From Corylus avellana (lineage: Eukaryota; Streptophyta; Magnoliopsida; Fagales; Betulaceae), in assembly GCF_901000735.1 (NCBI RefSeq), contig NC_081551.1, positions 9,070,101 through 9,134,100 on the forward strand: a stretch of 64,000 bases of DNA. The letters run 5' to 3'. Positions within the stretch are counted from its first letter, which is position 1. Every line of letters begins with the position of its first letter. The position numbers and the translations under genes are program-made. The notes beneath the pieces were generated by a model. It was not told where the DNA came from. It saw nothing but the letters and a program-made list of their open reading frames with translations, and did no database searches. Positions 22,208 to 33,488 of the stretch are shown in pieces.

Positions 22208-22830
22208 TGATGTGGCATTTTGATGTGGCATTTTTGTATTCAAAAATATCAATAATAAAAATAACCACTTACAATAGTATAAATCCTGTAGGATAAGACT
22301 ATAGAGAGAGTGTCAAACCTCAAGGATTGCAGGGGTGTTGTTATCAAGTTTTTCGAGATTAAATATAACTTTTATTGCGGGCCAATTTTGGCATAGCAAA
22401 CGTCCGAATTAGAAAAATCATATTTCTCTATAATTTGTATTATTTTGAGTTAGCTTTCTACTGCTACTAGAATCACTTCAATCCAATATTTGAGCAGAAA
22501 GTTATGGCTAAAATACTGAGACATGTACAGAATCCAAATTTGAATCCAATCCGATTTTGACTTCAATTAGAGAAATTTCGATTTAATCCATTCCTTTATT
22601 TGATTAAACTTAACTGCATCATATAGGTCCTCTATTATGATTGGCTAAGCTTAATCATATTTTTTAGGTCTTCTCAAAGTGTGCTTTTAAGCCCAAATCA
22701 ATGGAATTAATTGCATCTTTATTTATAACCTGAAAACAATAAAACAATACAAAATCAAACAAATAACAATGCTAAAGAATTAACATATGCAAGTTAAGGG
22801 GCTTGAATGTGCAACATTCAACGTTTATCA
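22208..22830 (-). mobile_element. Solo LTR (623 bp) in copia integrase
   Basis: On the minus strand it starts TGATAAACG and ends CCACATCA, the same termini as the LTR in the membrane gene. AATAT at 22203-22207 and 22831-22835 is a perfect 5-bp duplication. It is about half the length of the 1325-bp relative and lacks its middle. A 14-bp end segment (tgatgtggcatttt) is doubled. Confidence 0.9.
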
Positions 22831-22835
22831 AATAT

Positions 22836-22972
22836 TGACTAAAATCATTCATAAAAGAAACATAGTATCTGAAACCAGATGTTGAACAGATGGGAGAAGG
22901 ACCCCAAACATCTGTGTATATTAATTCTAAAGGAAATTTACTACGATGGAGAGATTTGGAGAAGGGTAGTTG
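22836..22972 (-). pseudogene. Copia integrase N-terminal part, element 1
   Basis: The minus strand encodes SKSLHRSKFPLELIYTDVWG with the first catalytic Asp, then FRYYVSFMNDFSQY. It is cut by the solo LTR on one side and the hAT MITE on the other. Confidence 0.85.
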
Positions 22973-23405
22973 CAGGGCCGGCTCAATGTATTTGGGGGCC
23001 TTAGACAAAATTTTGAAGTTGGACTTTATTTTTTTTAATATTTAAATATTAATTAAATAATATTTATTTTAATAATATTATTATTATTTTCATTCTCATT
23101 GTTATTTCATGACTTTTAAGTTTTACTTTTAACTAGTTGCCCAAAAAAAGTGATGTGGCATACTTGTAATTTGGAGTTAATTGGTCTTATTTTACAATGG
23201 GCTTATTATACTACGGCCTTATTTTAGAGGCCTTTAATTTTTATGGAAAAAAAATTTTGGGCCTTATTTAAAAAAAAAAAAAATTAGTCCTTAAGTTAAA
23301 ATAAAATTTAAATTTTTTTTGGGCCTTATTAAAATTTTTTTTGATCCTTACTAACTTGGGGCCCTAGGCGACCGACTCAATGGCCCATCCATTGAGCCGA
23401 CCCTG
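22973..23405. mobile_element. hAT-type MITE, 433 bp
   Basis: Ends are CAGGGCCGGCTCAATG and, inverted, CAGGGTCGGCTCAATG (one mismatch). GGTAGTTG occurs at 22965-22972 and 23406-23413, an exact 8-bp duplication. The interior is AT-rich and noncoding. Removal rejoins the copia reading phrase SHQLPFSKSL. Confidence 0.95.
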
Positions 23406-23960
23406 GGTAGTTGATGACTCTTGGATCCAAGATAGGCAGTGCATGACGTGGAGTTCTCCTTATTTTGCAGGAATGGAAGCTTGAATGAAGATAAAACACG
23501 ACGGACCACATTAAAAGCTGGATGACCCAACCGAGAATGCCAGGTTAACACGGACGCATGTTCACCCATCAAAGCAGTTGGTTCACGCGATTTATTGACT
23601 AACGAAAAAGGAGGAATGATGTAAAGCCCGTAATTAATCTGTCCTTGCTAAAGAGTGTTCCCCGTAGCTTGTTCCTTTACAAAAAAATGAAATGGGTGAA
23701 ACTCAAAATAAGTTTTTGTAGCTTCAGTAAATTTATGCACAAAAGTAGGTTTTTCTTAATGTGAGGAACATGGAGAACATTATGTAATTTAAATTTAAAA
23801 AATGGGGTTGAAATTTGGGCAGTCCCAATATGTTTAATCTGACCACCATACTCCTCAGCTTTCAAGTTGAGATTGGCAAGATCCGATGAGATGTGGTGTG
23901 TGGCACCCGAGTCTGGATGCCAATTTTGATTTGCAAAGCAGGGGGGAGCAGCAACATAAG
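23406..23960 (-). pseudogene. Copia protease and GAG-pre-integrase, element 1
   Basis: The minus strand encodes the aspartic protease motif WHPDSGATHHISSDLANL (about 23870-23930), with DSG intact. The GAG-pre-integrase motif HASVLTWHSRLGHPAFNVV follows (about 23495-23555). Frameshifts separate the two. The zinc-finger cysteines that should follow are only partly kept. Confidence 0.85.
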
Positions 23961-23987
23961 CTTGAGCATTGGAGGTAATCTCTTGTT

Positions 23988-24142
23988 GGAAAGACTCATC
24001 AACAAAATGGGGCTATTGAAAGAAAACATCGACACATTTTCGAAATTGGATTAGCCATTTTATCCCATGCATTGGTTCCTCTCTGTTTCTAGGAAGATGC
24101 TTTTGTCACTACCTATTATCTTATAAATCGCATAGGAGGTGA
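23988..24142 (+). pseudogene. Inverted copia integrase scrap
   Basis: On the plus strand, opposite to the element, HQQNGAIERKHRHI, AILSHALVPLCF and AFVTTYYLINRIG are readable. This is the integrase catalytic-Glu region of the same copia family. It lies between gag and protease, where this domain never belongs. The native segment is at about 21960-22090 on the minus strand. Confidence 0.85.
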
Positions 24143-24164
24143 GTGCATCCAGGATTAGTGGGTC

Positions 24165-24434
24165 CTATTGATTCCATGTCGCATAATCTGGATTTGGTGC
24201 GATGGTGTCAACTCCAGCTGTGGTAGAGGTCACTGTTTGAGGTGGGGCTTGGAGAGTGCTGTCGACGAAGCCGTAAACGGCGTGGCCTTTGAGAATAGGC
24301 ACAACAGTGGCTTTCCACAAACAGAAGTTGTCTTTGGTAAGTTTGTGGTTGACAGAATTGTGGATGGTTATAGCTGCAGTGGTGATGGTGGCATGTGGGG
24401 TGGGAACGACAATAGAGGACGAAGCATTAGTCAT
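24165..24434 (-). pseudogene. Copia gag N-terminus, element 1
   Basis: The frame starts MTNASSSIVV and contains VNHKLTKDNFCLWKATVVPI and FVDSTLQAPP, the typical start of copia gag (UBN2/DUF4219 type). It stops after NPDYATWNQ. The rest of gag, including the CCHC knuckle, is missing. Confidence 0.85.
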
Positions 24435-24626
24435 TGCAGCTGTGAGGTAGGAAATAGGATGGAAAAAAAAAAAAATTGTTACGTAGGGGAAGGCAATATA
24501 AGAGCCATTGGGGCGTGATTGCAGTGAGATTGGAAGGAGAAAAAGAAATTTTTTTGCAGTAAGGTGGAAGGCAAGGAACGCAAGGCTGTAGGGGAAGAGA
24601 AAAAATGGACGTGAGTCAAAGTATTT

Positions 24627-24638
24627 GCTCTGATACTA
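24627..24638 (-). other. Primer-binding site of copia element 1
   Basis: The minus strand reads TAGTATCAGAGC, one base from the initiator tRNA-Met site TGGTATCAGAGC, just inside the 5' LTR. Confidence 0.8.
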
Positions 24639-24647
24639 TAATGAGTT

Positions 24648-24878
24648 TAATACTCAGATGATTTTTGTATTGTACTGCCTTACCAAACACTAGTATAGGC
24701 TTTTGTATTTATAATAGAAGTTTTTACAAGAGCTAACAATTCATAGATATGAGATATGAGATTACATTTTGAATTCTAAAATAGATGAACATATATGCTT
24801 ATCAATTGTAACTGTGTGATCTTTATCTTGATCTTGGAGATTGTCTTGAATTTGAACTAGCTTATCATTATCCTTAAT
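24648..24878 (-). mobile_element. 5' LTR of copia element 1
   Basis: Partner of 17469-17722. Its outer end is slightly eroded (CCTTAATA for CCTTAACA). A TATA-like tattataaat is readable on the minus strand. Confidence 0.88.
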
Positions 24879-25044
24879 AGTTTTAAATTTTGATGTGGCT
24901 TTGGAGGATGTAGTAAAAAATTAACAAAGGGTCTAATGATAAGTGGGAAGAGGTGTGCTAGGGAGGATAATTTTTATTTGGCGAGGCTGAAAATAATAAG
25001 AAAATAAAAGAAAAGGTGGAAGATGATAGGGTAGGGTATTTTCA

Positions 25045-25559
25045 ACCCTGGTGAGGCCAGTCAGTCGTTCTTGATGAATGGTGAGCCCAACGGCAATACC
25101 ATCCCAACTAGCGGCATACGATAAGGAGACCCTATCTCACCATAATTATTTATTATTTGTGCTGAAGCTTTAAGAGCTCTGTTGCAGAAGGCGAAAAGAG
25201 ATGGGATGTTAACAGGAATCCCAATTGCTCGTGGAAGAGTTAAATTAACCCATTTATTTTTTGTAAATGATAGTCGTCCATTTTGTAAGGAAAATACCAT
25301 GGAGTGGGGTTATCTCCAAAAGGTGCTCGATTCATATGAGAATGCATTAGGTGAGACGATGAACAAGGAGAAAACTTCAGTCATTTTCATCAAAAACACT
25401 AGTTTGGCTAACTGGCGACGTATCACTGCAAAATTTGGTGTACAAGCTGCTACTAGTTTTGATAAATACCTGGGGTTGCTTGCAATGGTGGGACGATCAC
25501 TGATTCGTACGTTCAAGCATATAAATTAACTTCAAAAATTTTCAATACAAATACTTGTA
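25045..25559 (+). pseudogene. L1-type LINE reverse transcriptase fragment, copy 1
   Basis: The readable order is LMNGEPNGNTIPTSGIR, GDPISP, LFIICAEALRALL, then LTHLFFVNDS (normally FADD), EKTSVIFIKNT and FDKYLGL with GRS. This is the plant L1 RT palm. Stops replace Gln in RQGDP and Tyr in SPYLF. The catalytic pair is degraded to VN-D. It runs into the gap. Confidence 0.85.
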
Positions 25560-25659
25560 NNNNNNNNNNNNNNNNNNNNNNNNNNNNNNNNNNNNNNNNN
25601 NNNNNNNNNNNNNNNNNNNNNNNNNNNNNNNNNNNNNNNNNNNNNNNNNNNNNNNNNNN
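25560..25659. other. Assembly gap (100 N)
   Basis: 100 N at the junction of the two copies of the 5.9-kb segment. Confidence 0.99.
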
Positions 25660-27131
25660 TATATATAATAATATATTTTATATATATGTATATATATTAA
25701 TTTTTTTTTGGCTTTTGTTTTAGCATTTAGGGTTCACGCCTCACTCTTCAAAGCCGCCTCTCTAACTCTCTCTCTCTCTCTCACTTCTGTCACTCGTCTT
25801 CTAGACTCCACCGGTTTTTGATCCGCCTCTCTCCCTTCTCAGTTTTTGATCTACTCTTAGCCTCTCTCTCTCTCCGTGTGTTTAATCTGCGCTCAGCCTC
25901 TCTCTCCATCTCAGGTATGCTTTTCCTAAGTTAGGTTTTTCTCGCTCTTCGAGATTTCTTTTCGCGAAAAAATTTGGGAAATTTTTGACTTGATTTAGGG
26001 TTTGTATATAGCTATGTGTATATATCTTTGTAATTTTATTTGAGATCTCTTAGGTTGATTTGTGGGTAATATCTGACTCCGTGCAATTTCTTATTTTGGT
26101 TGCTATTTTGATTTCGTAGCTTCATATTGATTTTAATCTGGATCTGATTGTTTAATTTGAAGTCACTATTTATTTTCACATTTGGGGTCTAGGATCTGTC
26201 TTTGTTTTACAAGAATGAAATGGATTGTTGTTTCAGTTCTCAGTTGCAATCGGCATGGGGATCTAAATGGTTTTTTTCTTCTTTATATTCTCCCACTCCC
26301 TTATCTTCATGGGCTTGTCTTTTTCTATTCACTTTTTTTGGCTTTTCTCATTTCTCCAGATTTTGCATGAAAGTAGAGCTTTGGCGATTATTTTCTATTT
26401 GTTTGGTTTGATCTGTTCTGAATCTTCTGATCTATTTGTTTTTATCATTTTTGACATTTTGTTTTCTATTTGTGGGGCTTTGTTTTGTTGGAGAGAAGGG
26501 GATGTTGGAGAGAGATGAGAGGGATCTTGATTCTTGGGTGATATACTGATATGTTTGGTTCTGATTTCAGATTTGGTTATGATCTTGCTGTGAAATTTTG
26601 TAGGCATTATTCCACTGGTATGGAGAGAGACGAGAGAGATGACAGAGAGAGATGTGAAGAAATTAAAAGATAAAAAGTAAATTGGACAAAAAGGCTAATA
26701 ATTTTTTTAAAAAATGGGCAAACTTTGTGCAAAAAATGGGCCCAATACTGACAATAAGACTAAAATTCAATTTAGGTTTTTGTGCTTTTTTAGTTTTTTA
26801 ATTATTTAAAACAATCTCAACAAAGCTCAGTTAATTTGAACAAAAAGGCTAATAGATTGTCTTAAAAAAAAATGGGCCAACTATATGCAAAAAAAAATGG
26901 GCTTATTTTAAGCCCAATACCTAAAATGAGCCAAAAAAACAATTTTCTTAAAAATCTGGTTACACGGTCTAGATAACCGGGTACAAACTGGAACCAGCTG
27001 GTAACTGGCACCCCGGTTAACCTGAACACAGTTCTCGATTTCGGTTTCCCAAAACCAAGAACTGGGGTACCCCGGTTCCAATCTTCGGTTTTGGCCAAAA
27101 ACTAGGAACCAGGACCAGGTTGAGACCCCTA
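25660..27131. mobile_element. hAT-like element, copy 2 (left end lost in gap)
   Basis: Counterpart of about 19717-21240. The (CT)n leader is shorter here, and the T-rich block at 26780-26800 has a deletion. Confidence 0.65.
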
Positions 27132-28111
27132 TTCACATGTTGGATAGCAAGTGCTTCAGATGTGTGTACAGCAGGGGACTTGGTGAGCTTGAGAGAGACT
27201 GGTCACTGCAGTTTGGTGAGCTTGAGAGAGATTGGTCACTGCAGTGTTTGACATAGCTGCAAGGGAGGATATATGGGGGTTGACGTGTAAGGGGCTGGAC
27301 GTTGGTGCAGAAAATATTGGGTTCACACCTGCTGCTGATGGGGACACTTCAGGGTCATGTGATGATGCTACATAATGAGGAAAAGGACTTGTCATGTTTT
27401 GTGTTGGTGTGGGTTGGTTAGGAAGCAATTGAGTGGAAACGTGGGTGAAGTTAGGAGCTGCTGCCTGCTGGTTCCATACTTGCTGCAGGGGGAAATCTCA
27501 TGGGCTGTTCAATAGATAAGTGAAACGGAGCATAACCTCATATTGATTCACGTGTTGAGGACACATTGGGAGGAGAGGAATTGACAACTGAGCACAAGGA
27601 AACATTTCCTTTTGAAAAATTACATCACGTGGGAAGTAGACCCTACCTGTGGGAAGATGGAGACATTTGTAACCTTCTTGGAGAAGACTATACCCAAGAA
27701 AAAGACATTGGACAAACTGAGGTTGTAATTTATTTACATTATATGGACGCAAGTAGCAAGCTGAACCAAAAACCTTCAAAAATTTGCGGAAAGGTTGGAT
27801 TTTGAAAAGAACTTCAAATAGAGATTTTTTTTGAAGTGTGTTTGTCGGCAAGCATCTTCCCAGAAACGGAGAGGAATAGATGCATGGGATAAAATGGCTA
27901 ATCTGGTTTCAACAATGTGTTGATGTTTTCTTTCAATAGTCCCATTTTGTTGATGGGTATGAGGACAAGATAGGTTGTAAGAGATGCCATTTTGTTTAAA
28001 ATATTTATGAAGGGAGCGGTATTCGCCCCCCCCCCCCCAAATCAGATTGAACACAATTGACTTTTGTGTTAAAGGATCGTTCAACATATGACTGAAATTG
28101 AGTAAAAATAT
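27132..28111 (-). pseudogene. Copia integrase C-terminal half, copy 2
   Basis: Same motifs as 21241-22207 (CPHTHQQNGTIERKHQHIVE, FLKVFGSACYLRPYN). It has a C-run at 28027-28037 and a one-base loss near 27587 that break the frame in new places. Confidence 0.85.
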
Positions 28112-28735
28112 TGATGTGGCATTTTGATGTGGCATTTTTGTATTCAAAAATATCAATAATAAAAATAACCACTTACAATAGTATGAATCCTGTAGGATAA
28201 GACTATAGAGAGAGTGTCAAACCTCAAGGATTGCAGGGGTGTTGTTATCAAGTTTTTCGAGATTAAATATAACTTTTATTGCGGGCCAATTTTGGCATAG
28301 CAAACGTCCAAATTAGGAAAATCTTATTTCTCTATAATTTGTAGTATTTTGAGTTAGCTTTCTACTGCTACTAGAATCACTTCAATCCAATATTTGAGCA
28401 GAAAGTTATGGCTAAAATATTGAGACATGTACAGAATCCAAATTTGAATCCAATCCGATTTTGACTCCAATTAGAGAAATTTCGATTTAATCCATTCCTT
28501 TATTTGATTAAACTTAACTGCATCATATAGGTCCTCTATTATGATTGGCTAAGCTTAATCATATTTTCTAGGTCTTCTCAAAGTGTGCTTTTAAGCCCAA
28601 AATCAATGGAATTAATTGCATCTTTATTTATAACTTGAAAACAATAAAACAATACAAAATCAAACAAATAACAATGCTAAGGAATTAACATATGCAAGTT
28701 AAGGGGCTTGAATGTGCAACATTCAACGTTTATCA
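28112..28735 (-). mobile_element. Solo LTR, copy 2
   Basis: Duplicate of 22208-22830, with AATAT at 28107-28111 and 28736-28740. Confidence 0.9.
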
Positions 28736-28740
28736 AATAT

Positions 28741-28877
28741 CGACTAAAATCATTCATAAAAGAAACATAGTATCTGAAACCAGATGTTGAACAGATGGGA
28801 GAAGGACCCCAAACATCTGTGTACATTAATTCTAAAGGAAATTTACTACGATGGAGAGATTTAGAGAAGGGTAGTTG
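28741..28877 (-). pseudogene. Copia integrase N-terminal part, copy 2
   Basis: Same content as 22836-22972 (YTDVWGPSP, FRYYVSFMNDF), between the duplicated LTR and MITE. Confidence 0.8.
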
Positions 28878-29330
28878 CAGGGCCGGCTCAATGTATTTGG
28901 GGGGCCTTAGACAAAATTTTGAAGTTGGACCTTATTTTTTTTAATATTTAAATATTAATTAAATAATATTTATTTTAATAATATTATTATATTTTTATAA
29001 TATTATTATTATTTTCATTCTCATTGTTATTTCATGACTTTTAAGTTTTACTTTTAACTAGTTGCCCAAAAAAAGTGATGTGGCATACTTGTAATTTGGA
29101 GTTAATTGGTCTTATTTTACAATGGGCTTATTATATTAGGGCCTTATTTTAGAGGCCTTTAATTTTTATGGAAAAAAAATTTTGGACCTTATTTAAAAAA
29201 AAAAAAAATTAGTCCTTAAGTTAAAATAAAATTTAAATTTTTTTTGGGCCTTATTAAAATTTTTTTTGATCCTTACTAACTTGGGGCCCTAGGCGACCGA
29301 CTCAATGGCCCATCCATTGAGCCGACCCTG
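28878..29330. mobile_element. hAT-type MITE, copy 2
   Basis: Same termini and GGTAGTTG duplication (28870-28877, 29331-29338). It is about 20 bp longer because an ATTATTATATTT-rich stretch near 28981-28999 is expanded. Confidence 0.95.
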
Positions 29331-29885
29331 GGTAGTTGATGACTCTTGGATCCAAGATAGGCAGTGCATGACGTGGAGTTCTCCTTATTTTGCAGGAATG
29401 GAAGCTTGAATGAAGATAAAACACGACGGACCACATTAAAAGCTGGATGACCCAACCGAGAATGCCAGGTTAACACGGACGCATGTTCACCCATCAAAGC
29501 AGTTGGTTCACGCGATTTATTGACTAACGAAAAAGGAGGAATGATGTAAAGCCCGTAATTAATCTGTCCTTGCTAAAGAGTGTTCCCCGTAGCTTGTTCC
29601 TTTACAAAAAAATGAAATGGGTGAAACTCAAAATAAGTTTTTGTAGCTTCAGTAAATTTATGCACAAAAGTAGGTTTTTCTTAATGTGAGGAACATGGAG
29701 AACATTATGTAATTTAAATTTAAAAAATGGGGTTGAAATTTGGGCAGTCCCAATATGTTTAATCTGACCACCATACTCCTCAGCTTTCAAGTTGAGATTG
29801 GCAAGATCCGATGAGATGTGGTGTGTGGCACCCGAGTCTGGATGCCAATTTTGATTTGCAAAGCAGGGGGGAGCAGCAACATAAG
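29331..29885 (-). pseudogene. Copia protease and GAG-pre-integrase, copy 2
   Basis: Identical by eye to 23406-23960. The inverted integrase scrap is likewise repeated at 29913-30067. Confidence 0.85.
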
Positions 29886-30089
29886 CTTGAGCATTGGAGG
29901 TAATCTCTTGTTGGAAAGACTCATCAACAAAATGGGGCTATTGAAAGAAAACATCGACACATTTTCGAAATTGGATTAGCCATTTTATCCCATGCATTGG
30001 TTCCTCTCTGTTTCTAGGAAGATGCTTTTGTCACTACCTATTATCTTATAAATCGCATAGGAGGTGAGTGCATCCAGGATTAGTGGGTC

Positions 30090-30359
30090 CTATTGATTCC
30101 ATGTCGCATAATCTGGATTTGGTGCGATGGTGTCAACTCCAGCTGTGGTAGAGGTCACTGTTTGAGGTGGGGCTTGGAGAGTGCTGTCGACGAAGCCGTA
30201 AACGGCGTGGCCTTTGAGAATAGGCACAACAGTGGCTTTCCACAAACAGAAGTTGTCTTTGGTAAGTTTGTGGTTGACAGAATTGTGGATGGTTATAGCT
30301 GCAGTGGTGATGGTGGCATGTGGGGTGGGAACGACAATAGAGGACGAAGCATTAGTCAT
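30090..30359 (-). pseudogene. Copia gag N-terminus, copy 2
   Basis: Identical by eye to 24165-24434. Confidence 0.85.
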
Positions 30360-30572
30360 TGCAGCTGTGAGGTAGGAAATAGGATGGAAAAAAAAAAAAA
30401 TTGTTACGTAGGGGAAGGCAATATAAGAGCCATTGGGGCGTGATTGCAGTGAGATTGGAAGGAGAAAAAGAAATTTTTTTGCAGTAAGGTGGAAGGCAAG
30501 GAACGCAAGGCTGTAGGGGAAGAGAAAAAATGGACGTGAGTCAAAGTATTTGCTCTGATACTATAATGAGTT

Positions 30573-30803
30573 TAATACTCAGATGATTTTTGTATTGTAC
30601 TGCCTTACCAAACACTAGTATAGGCTTTTGTATTTATAATAGAAGTTTTTACAAGAGCTAACAATTCATAGATATGAGATATGAGATTACATTTTGAATT
30701 CTAAAATAGATGAACATATATGCTTATCAATTGTAACTGTGTGATCTTTATCTTGATCTTGGAGATTGTCTTGAATTTGAACTAGCTTATCATTATCCTT
30801 AAT
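30573..30803 (-). mobile_element. Copia 5' LTR, copy 2
   Basis: Identical by eye to 24648-24878. The PBS-like site precedes it at 30552-30563. No matching 3' LTR exists in the window for this copy. Confidence 0.88.
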
Positions 30804-30969
30804 AGTTTTAAATTTTGATGTGGCTTTGGAGGATGTAGTAAAAAATTAACAAAGGGTCTAATGATAAGTGGGAAGAGGTGTGCTAGGGAGGATAATTTTT
30901 ATTTGGCGAGGCTGAAAATAATAAGAAAATAAAAGAAAAGGTGGAAGATGATAGGGTAGGGTATTTTCA

Positions 30970-31490
30970 ACCCTGGTGAGGCCAGTCAGTCGTTCTTGAT
31001 GAATGGTGAGCCCAACGGCAATACCATCCCAACTAGCGGCATACGATAAGGAGACCCTATCTCACCATAATTATTTATTATTTGTGCTGAAGCTTTAAGA
31101 GCTCTGTTGCAGAAGGCGTAAAGAGATGGGATGTTAACAGGAATCCCAATTGTTCGTGGAAGAGTTAAATTAACCCATTTATTTTTTGTAAATGATAGTC
31201 ATCCATTTTGTAAGGAAAATACCATGGAGTGGGGTTATCTCCAAAAGGTGCTCGATTCATATGAGAATGCATTAGGTGAGACGATGAACAAGGAGAAAAC
31301 TTCAGTCATTTTCATCAAAAACACTAGTTTGGCTAACTCGCGACGTATCACTGCAAAATTTGGTGTACAAGCTACTACTAGTTTTGATAAATACCTGGGG
31401 TTGCCTGCAATGGTGGGACGATCACGGATTCGTACATTCAAGCATATAAATTAACTTCAAAAATTTTCAATACAAATACTTGTACATAGC
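30970..31490 (+). pseudogene. L1-type LINE reverse transcriptase fragment, copy 2
   Basis: Counterpart of 25045-25559 with several substitutions after about 31118 (gcgaaaag/gcgtaaag, tggcgacg/tcgcgacg). It carries the same two stops and the same degraded catalytic motif, and continues a little beyond the gap position of copy 1. Confidence 0.85.
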
Positions 31491-32216
31491 TTCTATATAT
31501 TGGAGTAAATACCATTTTTCTATGCATACATTTCCTCTTGAGAACAATTTTATTCTTCTCATTTCTCAAACTCTCCCTCTTCTTCATCTTCCTCTGGAGC
31601 ATATATATATAGCCTTGTTAGAGCTGCATGGAGTCTTATGAAAGCACTACCTGTAAAGATTGAAATGACAATTGACACATCTATCAAGCCATTGCAAAGA
31701 CTACCATATTTATCACATAGACGGCAAAAAAAAGTGATTGCTAGCTCTTTTAAGAGTGAGAAGATGATCGTGCCGGTGCCAGTATTTACAAGTCCTCCCA
31801 GACCTTTCTTCTTTTTTTTTTTTTAATCAAATAAGGGAAAGCGGGTTAGATGGGATCAAATAACATCAAAAGGGTGAGCATCCCAATAACAAAGCGCAAA
31901 TGGAAAATGCTCATAGACTTGATATATGTGCTGACTCCCCAAGAATGCAATGGGGATAATCTAGTGTTGTTTGTTTTACGATTCATCACACCCACGCTCT
32001 ACATCAAACACCATGTCTCTTCTCATTAATTTCTTGGTGATAGCCAAACACTATAAAGTCAATTTTCTTTTGGGGGAAATGTTTTTTACTAAAGATGTTT
32101 TACCTTAAAATAAACATATATAGCCTAATTGACTAGCAAAGTATGTGACACAGCAAAGGAAGGATTTTCCCACATGATCCGTCATATTTCTAATCTTGTA
32201 CGCATCTTTGTATGTA
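31491..32216. other. No gene seen
   Basis: AT-rich spacer between the duplicated block and copia element 2. A (TA)n run (31602-31612) and a T-run (31811-31824) are the only clear features. Confidence 0.55.
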
Positions 32217-32604
32217 TAAGAAAGCTAAGGAAATAGCTATTTGGCGGAATACATCTACTGCCTTCTCATTGAAAATATACAGGTGGAGATATGCAAGTAT
32301 AATCAAACATCAAGACTAAAAGGATAATCTGATGTGATGATTATCTAAGAAAGTAATTACAATTAGGAGTCCTAATATAGAAGAGAGAAGGAGTCCTAAT
32401 ACAGAAGAGAATTAAACTAGGATAATCACAAGTGTTGTCATTGAATGCAATCAGTCTTGTTTAGAGAGAATTGATTGAGTTTAATGACAACATTACAAAT
32501 AGGAGTTTCTGTATCAGTAGAAGACTCATAGCCGTTGGTGACTACTTGTCTCTGTTGACTCTGCTGATCTACTTCTGTTCTTGTTGCATTGTACTTCCTT
32601 AACA
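32217..32604 (-). mobile_element. 3' LTR of copia element 2
   Basis: On the minus strand it starts TGTTAAGGAAGTAC and follows a purine tract (CTTGAGGGGGGC, about 32604-32615). Confidence 0.9.
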
Positions 32605-32990
32605 GCCCCCCTCAAGCTGATGGGAGGAGAGGTGACCATTAGTTTGTTTCTAGGGAACAAGAACCATGAAGATGTAAGTCCTTTTGTAAAAATGTCTGCA
32701 CATTGATCAGTTGTAGAAACATAGGAAGCTGCCAGGTCTTTGTGCAGAATCGTCTCCCTGATGAAATTGTAATCAACTTCTATGTGCTTGGTGCGTGCAT
32801 GGTAGATAGGATTAGATGCTAGGGCAATTGCCCCTAGGTTATCACACCATAGCCGAGGAGGTGTTTGGAGCACAATATGTAATTCCTTGAGCATGATCCT
32901 TAACCAAGAGATTTCAGCAGTGGTGATAGCCATTGCTCTGTACTCTGCTTCTGTACTGGACCTAGATACAAATGGCAGCTTCTTAGCATG
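32526..32990 (-). pseudogene. Copia RNase H, element 2
   Basis: The frame has ITTAEISWLRIMLKELHI, LWCDNLGAIALASNP, ARTKHIEVDYNFIRE and TTDQCADIFTKGL, all standard copia RNase H C-terminal motifs. It runs into the LTR. The preceding RT-RH linker (33000-33480) is interrupted by stops. Confidence 0.88.
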
Positions 32991-33488
32991 CTAGGGGATG
33001 AGGTTTGTCCCAAAGAATACACAGTAGCTTGTGGTGGATCTCATGCCTAGTGGATCACTTGCCCAATTAGAGTCACAATAGGCATGAATTTGAAGTGGTC
33101 CAGGAGTGAATTGTAGGCCATGGTTTGAATTCCCCTTGAGGTATATTAGTACTCGTTTGCCAACTTGAAGATGAGCAGTTGTAGGGCAATGCAGGAATCG
33201 ACAGAGCTAGTTGACAGTATAGGCAATGTCTGGCCTAGTAAGAGTACAGTATTGCAAAGCTCTAACAATATGTCTGTAGGCAGTAGGATCTGGGAGAGCA
33301 TTACCATCCATCTTTGTTAACTTCTGCCCTGAGGTGCATGGGGCTACATAAGGCTTAGCTCCAATCATGTTGATCCGTGTAAGGAGATCAACAATGTACT
33401 TGCTTTAGTTGAGATGTAATTTAGACTTGTCTCTCAGAACATGAATACCAAGAAAGTAGGATAAGTAACCTAGATCTTTGAGTTTGAA

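Larger units (their letters stand above)
17469..24878 (-). mobile_element. Ty1/copia element 1 (whole, with nested insertions)
   Basis: Minus-strand order is 5' LTR, PBS, gag, protease, integrase, reverse transcriptase, RNase H, PPT, 3' LTR. The flanks AGTTT (17464-17468 and about 24879-24883) are a likely 5-bp duplication, assuming one end base was lost. Three insertions interrupt it (19521-21240, 22208-22830, 22973-23405), and an inverted integrase scrap lies between gag and protease. Stops and frameshifts make it nonfunctional. Confidence 0.85.
25660..31490. repeat. Second copy of a 5.8-kb segment (19717-25559)
   Basis: Everything from the middle of the hAT-like element through copia 5' half, solo LTR, MITE and LINE is repeated in order. 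The offset is about 5916 at the left and 5925 in the right half. The nested insertions have the same target duplications, so they predate the copying. About 23258-25192 and 29183-31117 show no difference by eye, while both flanks carry scattered substitutions and indels. Confidence 0.95.

Noticed and set aside
24168..24518. 116-codon plus-strand frame over copia gag
   Set aside because: Antisense of gag and PBS; repeated only because the block is duplicated.
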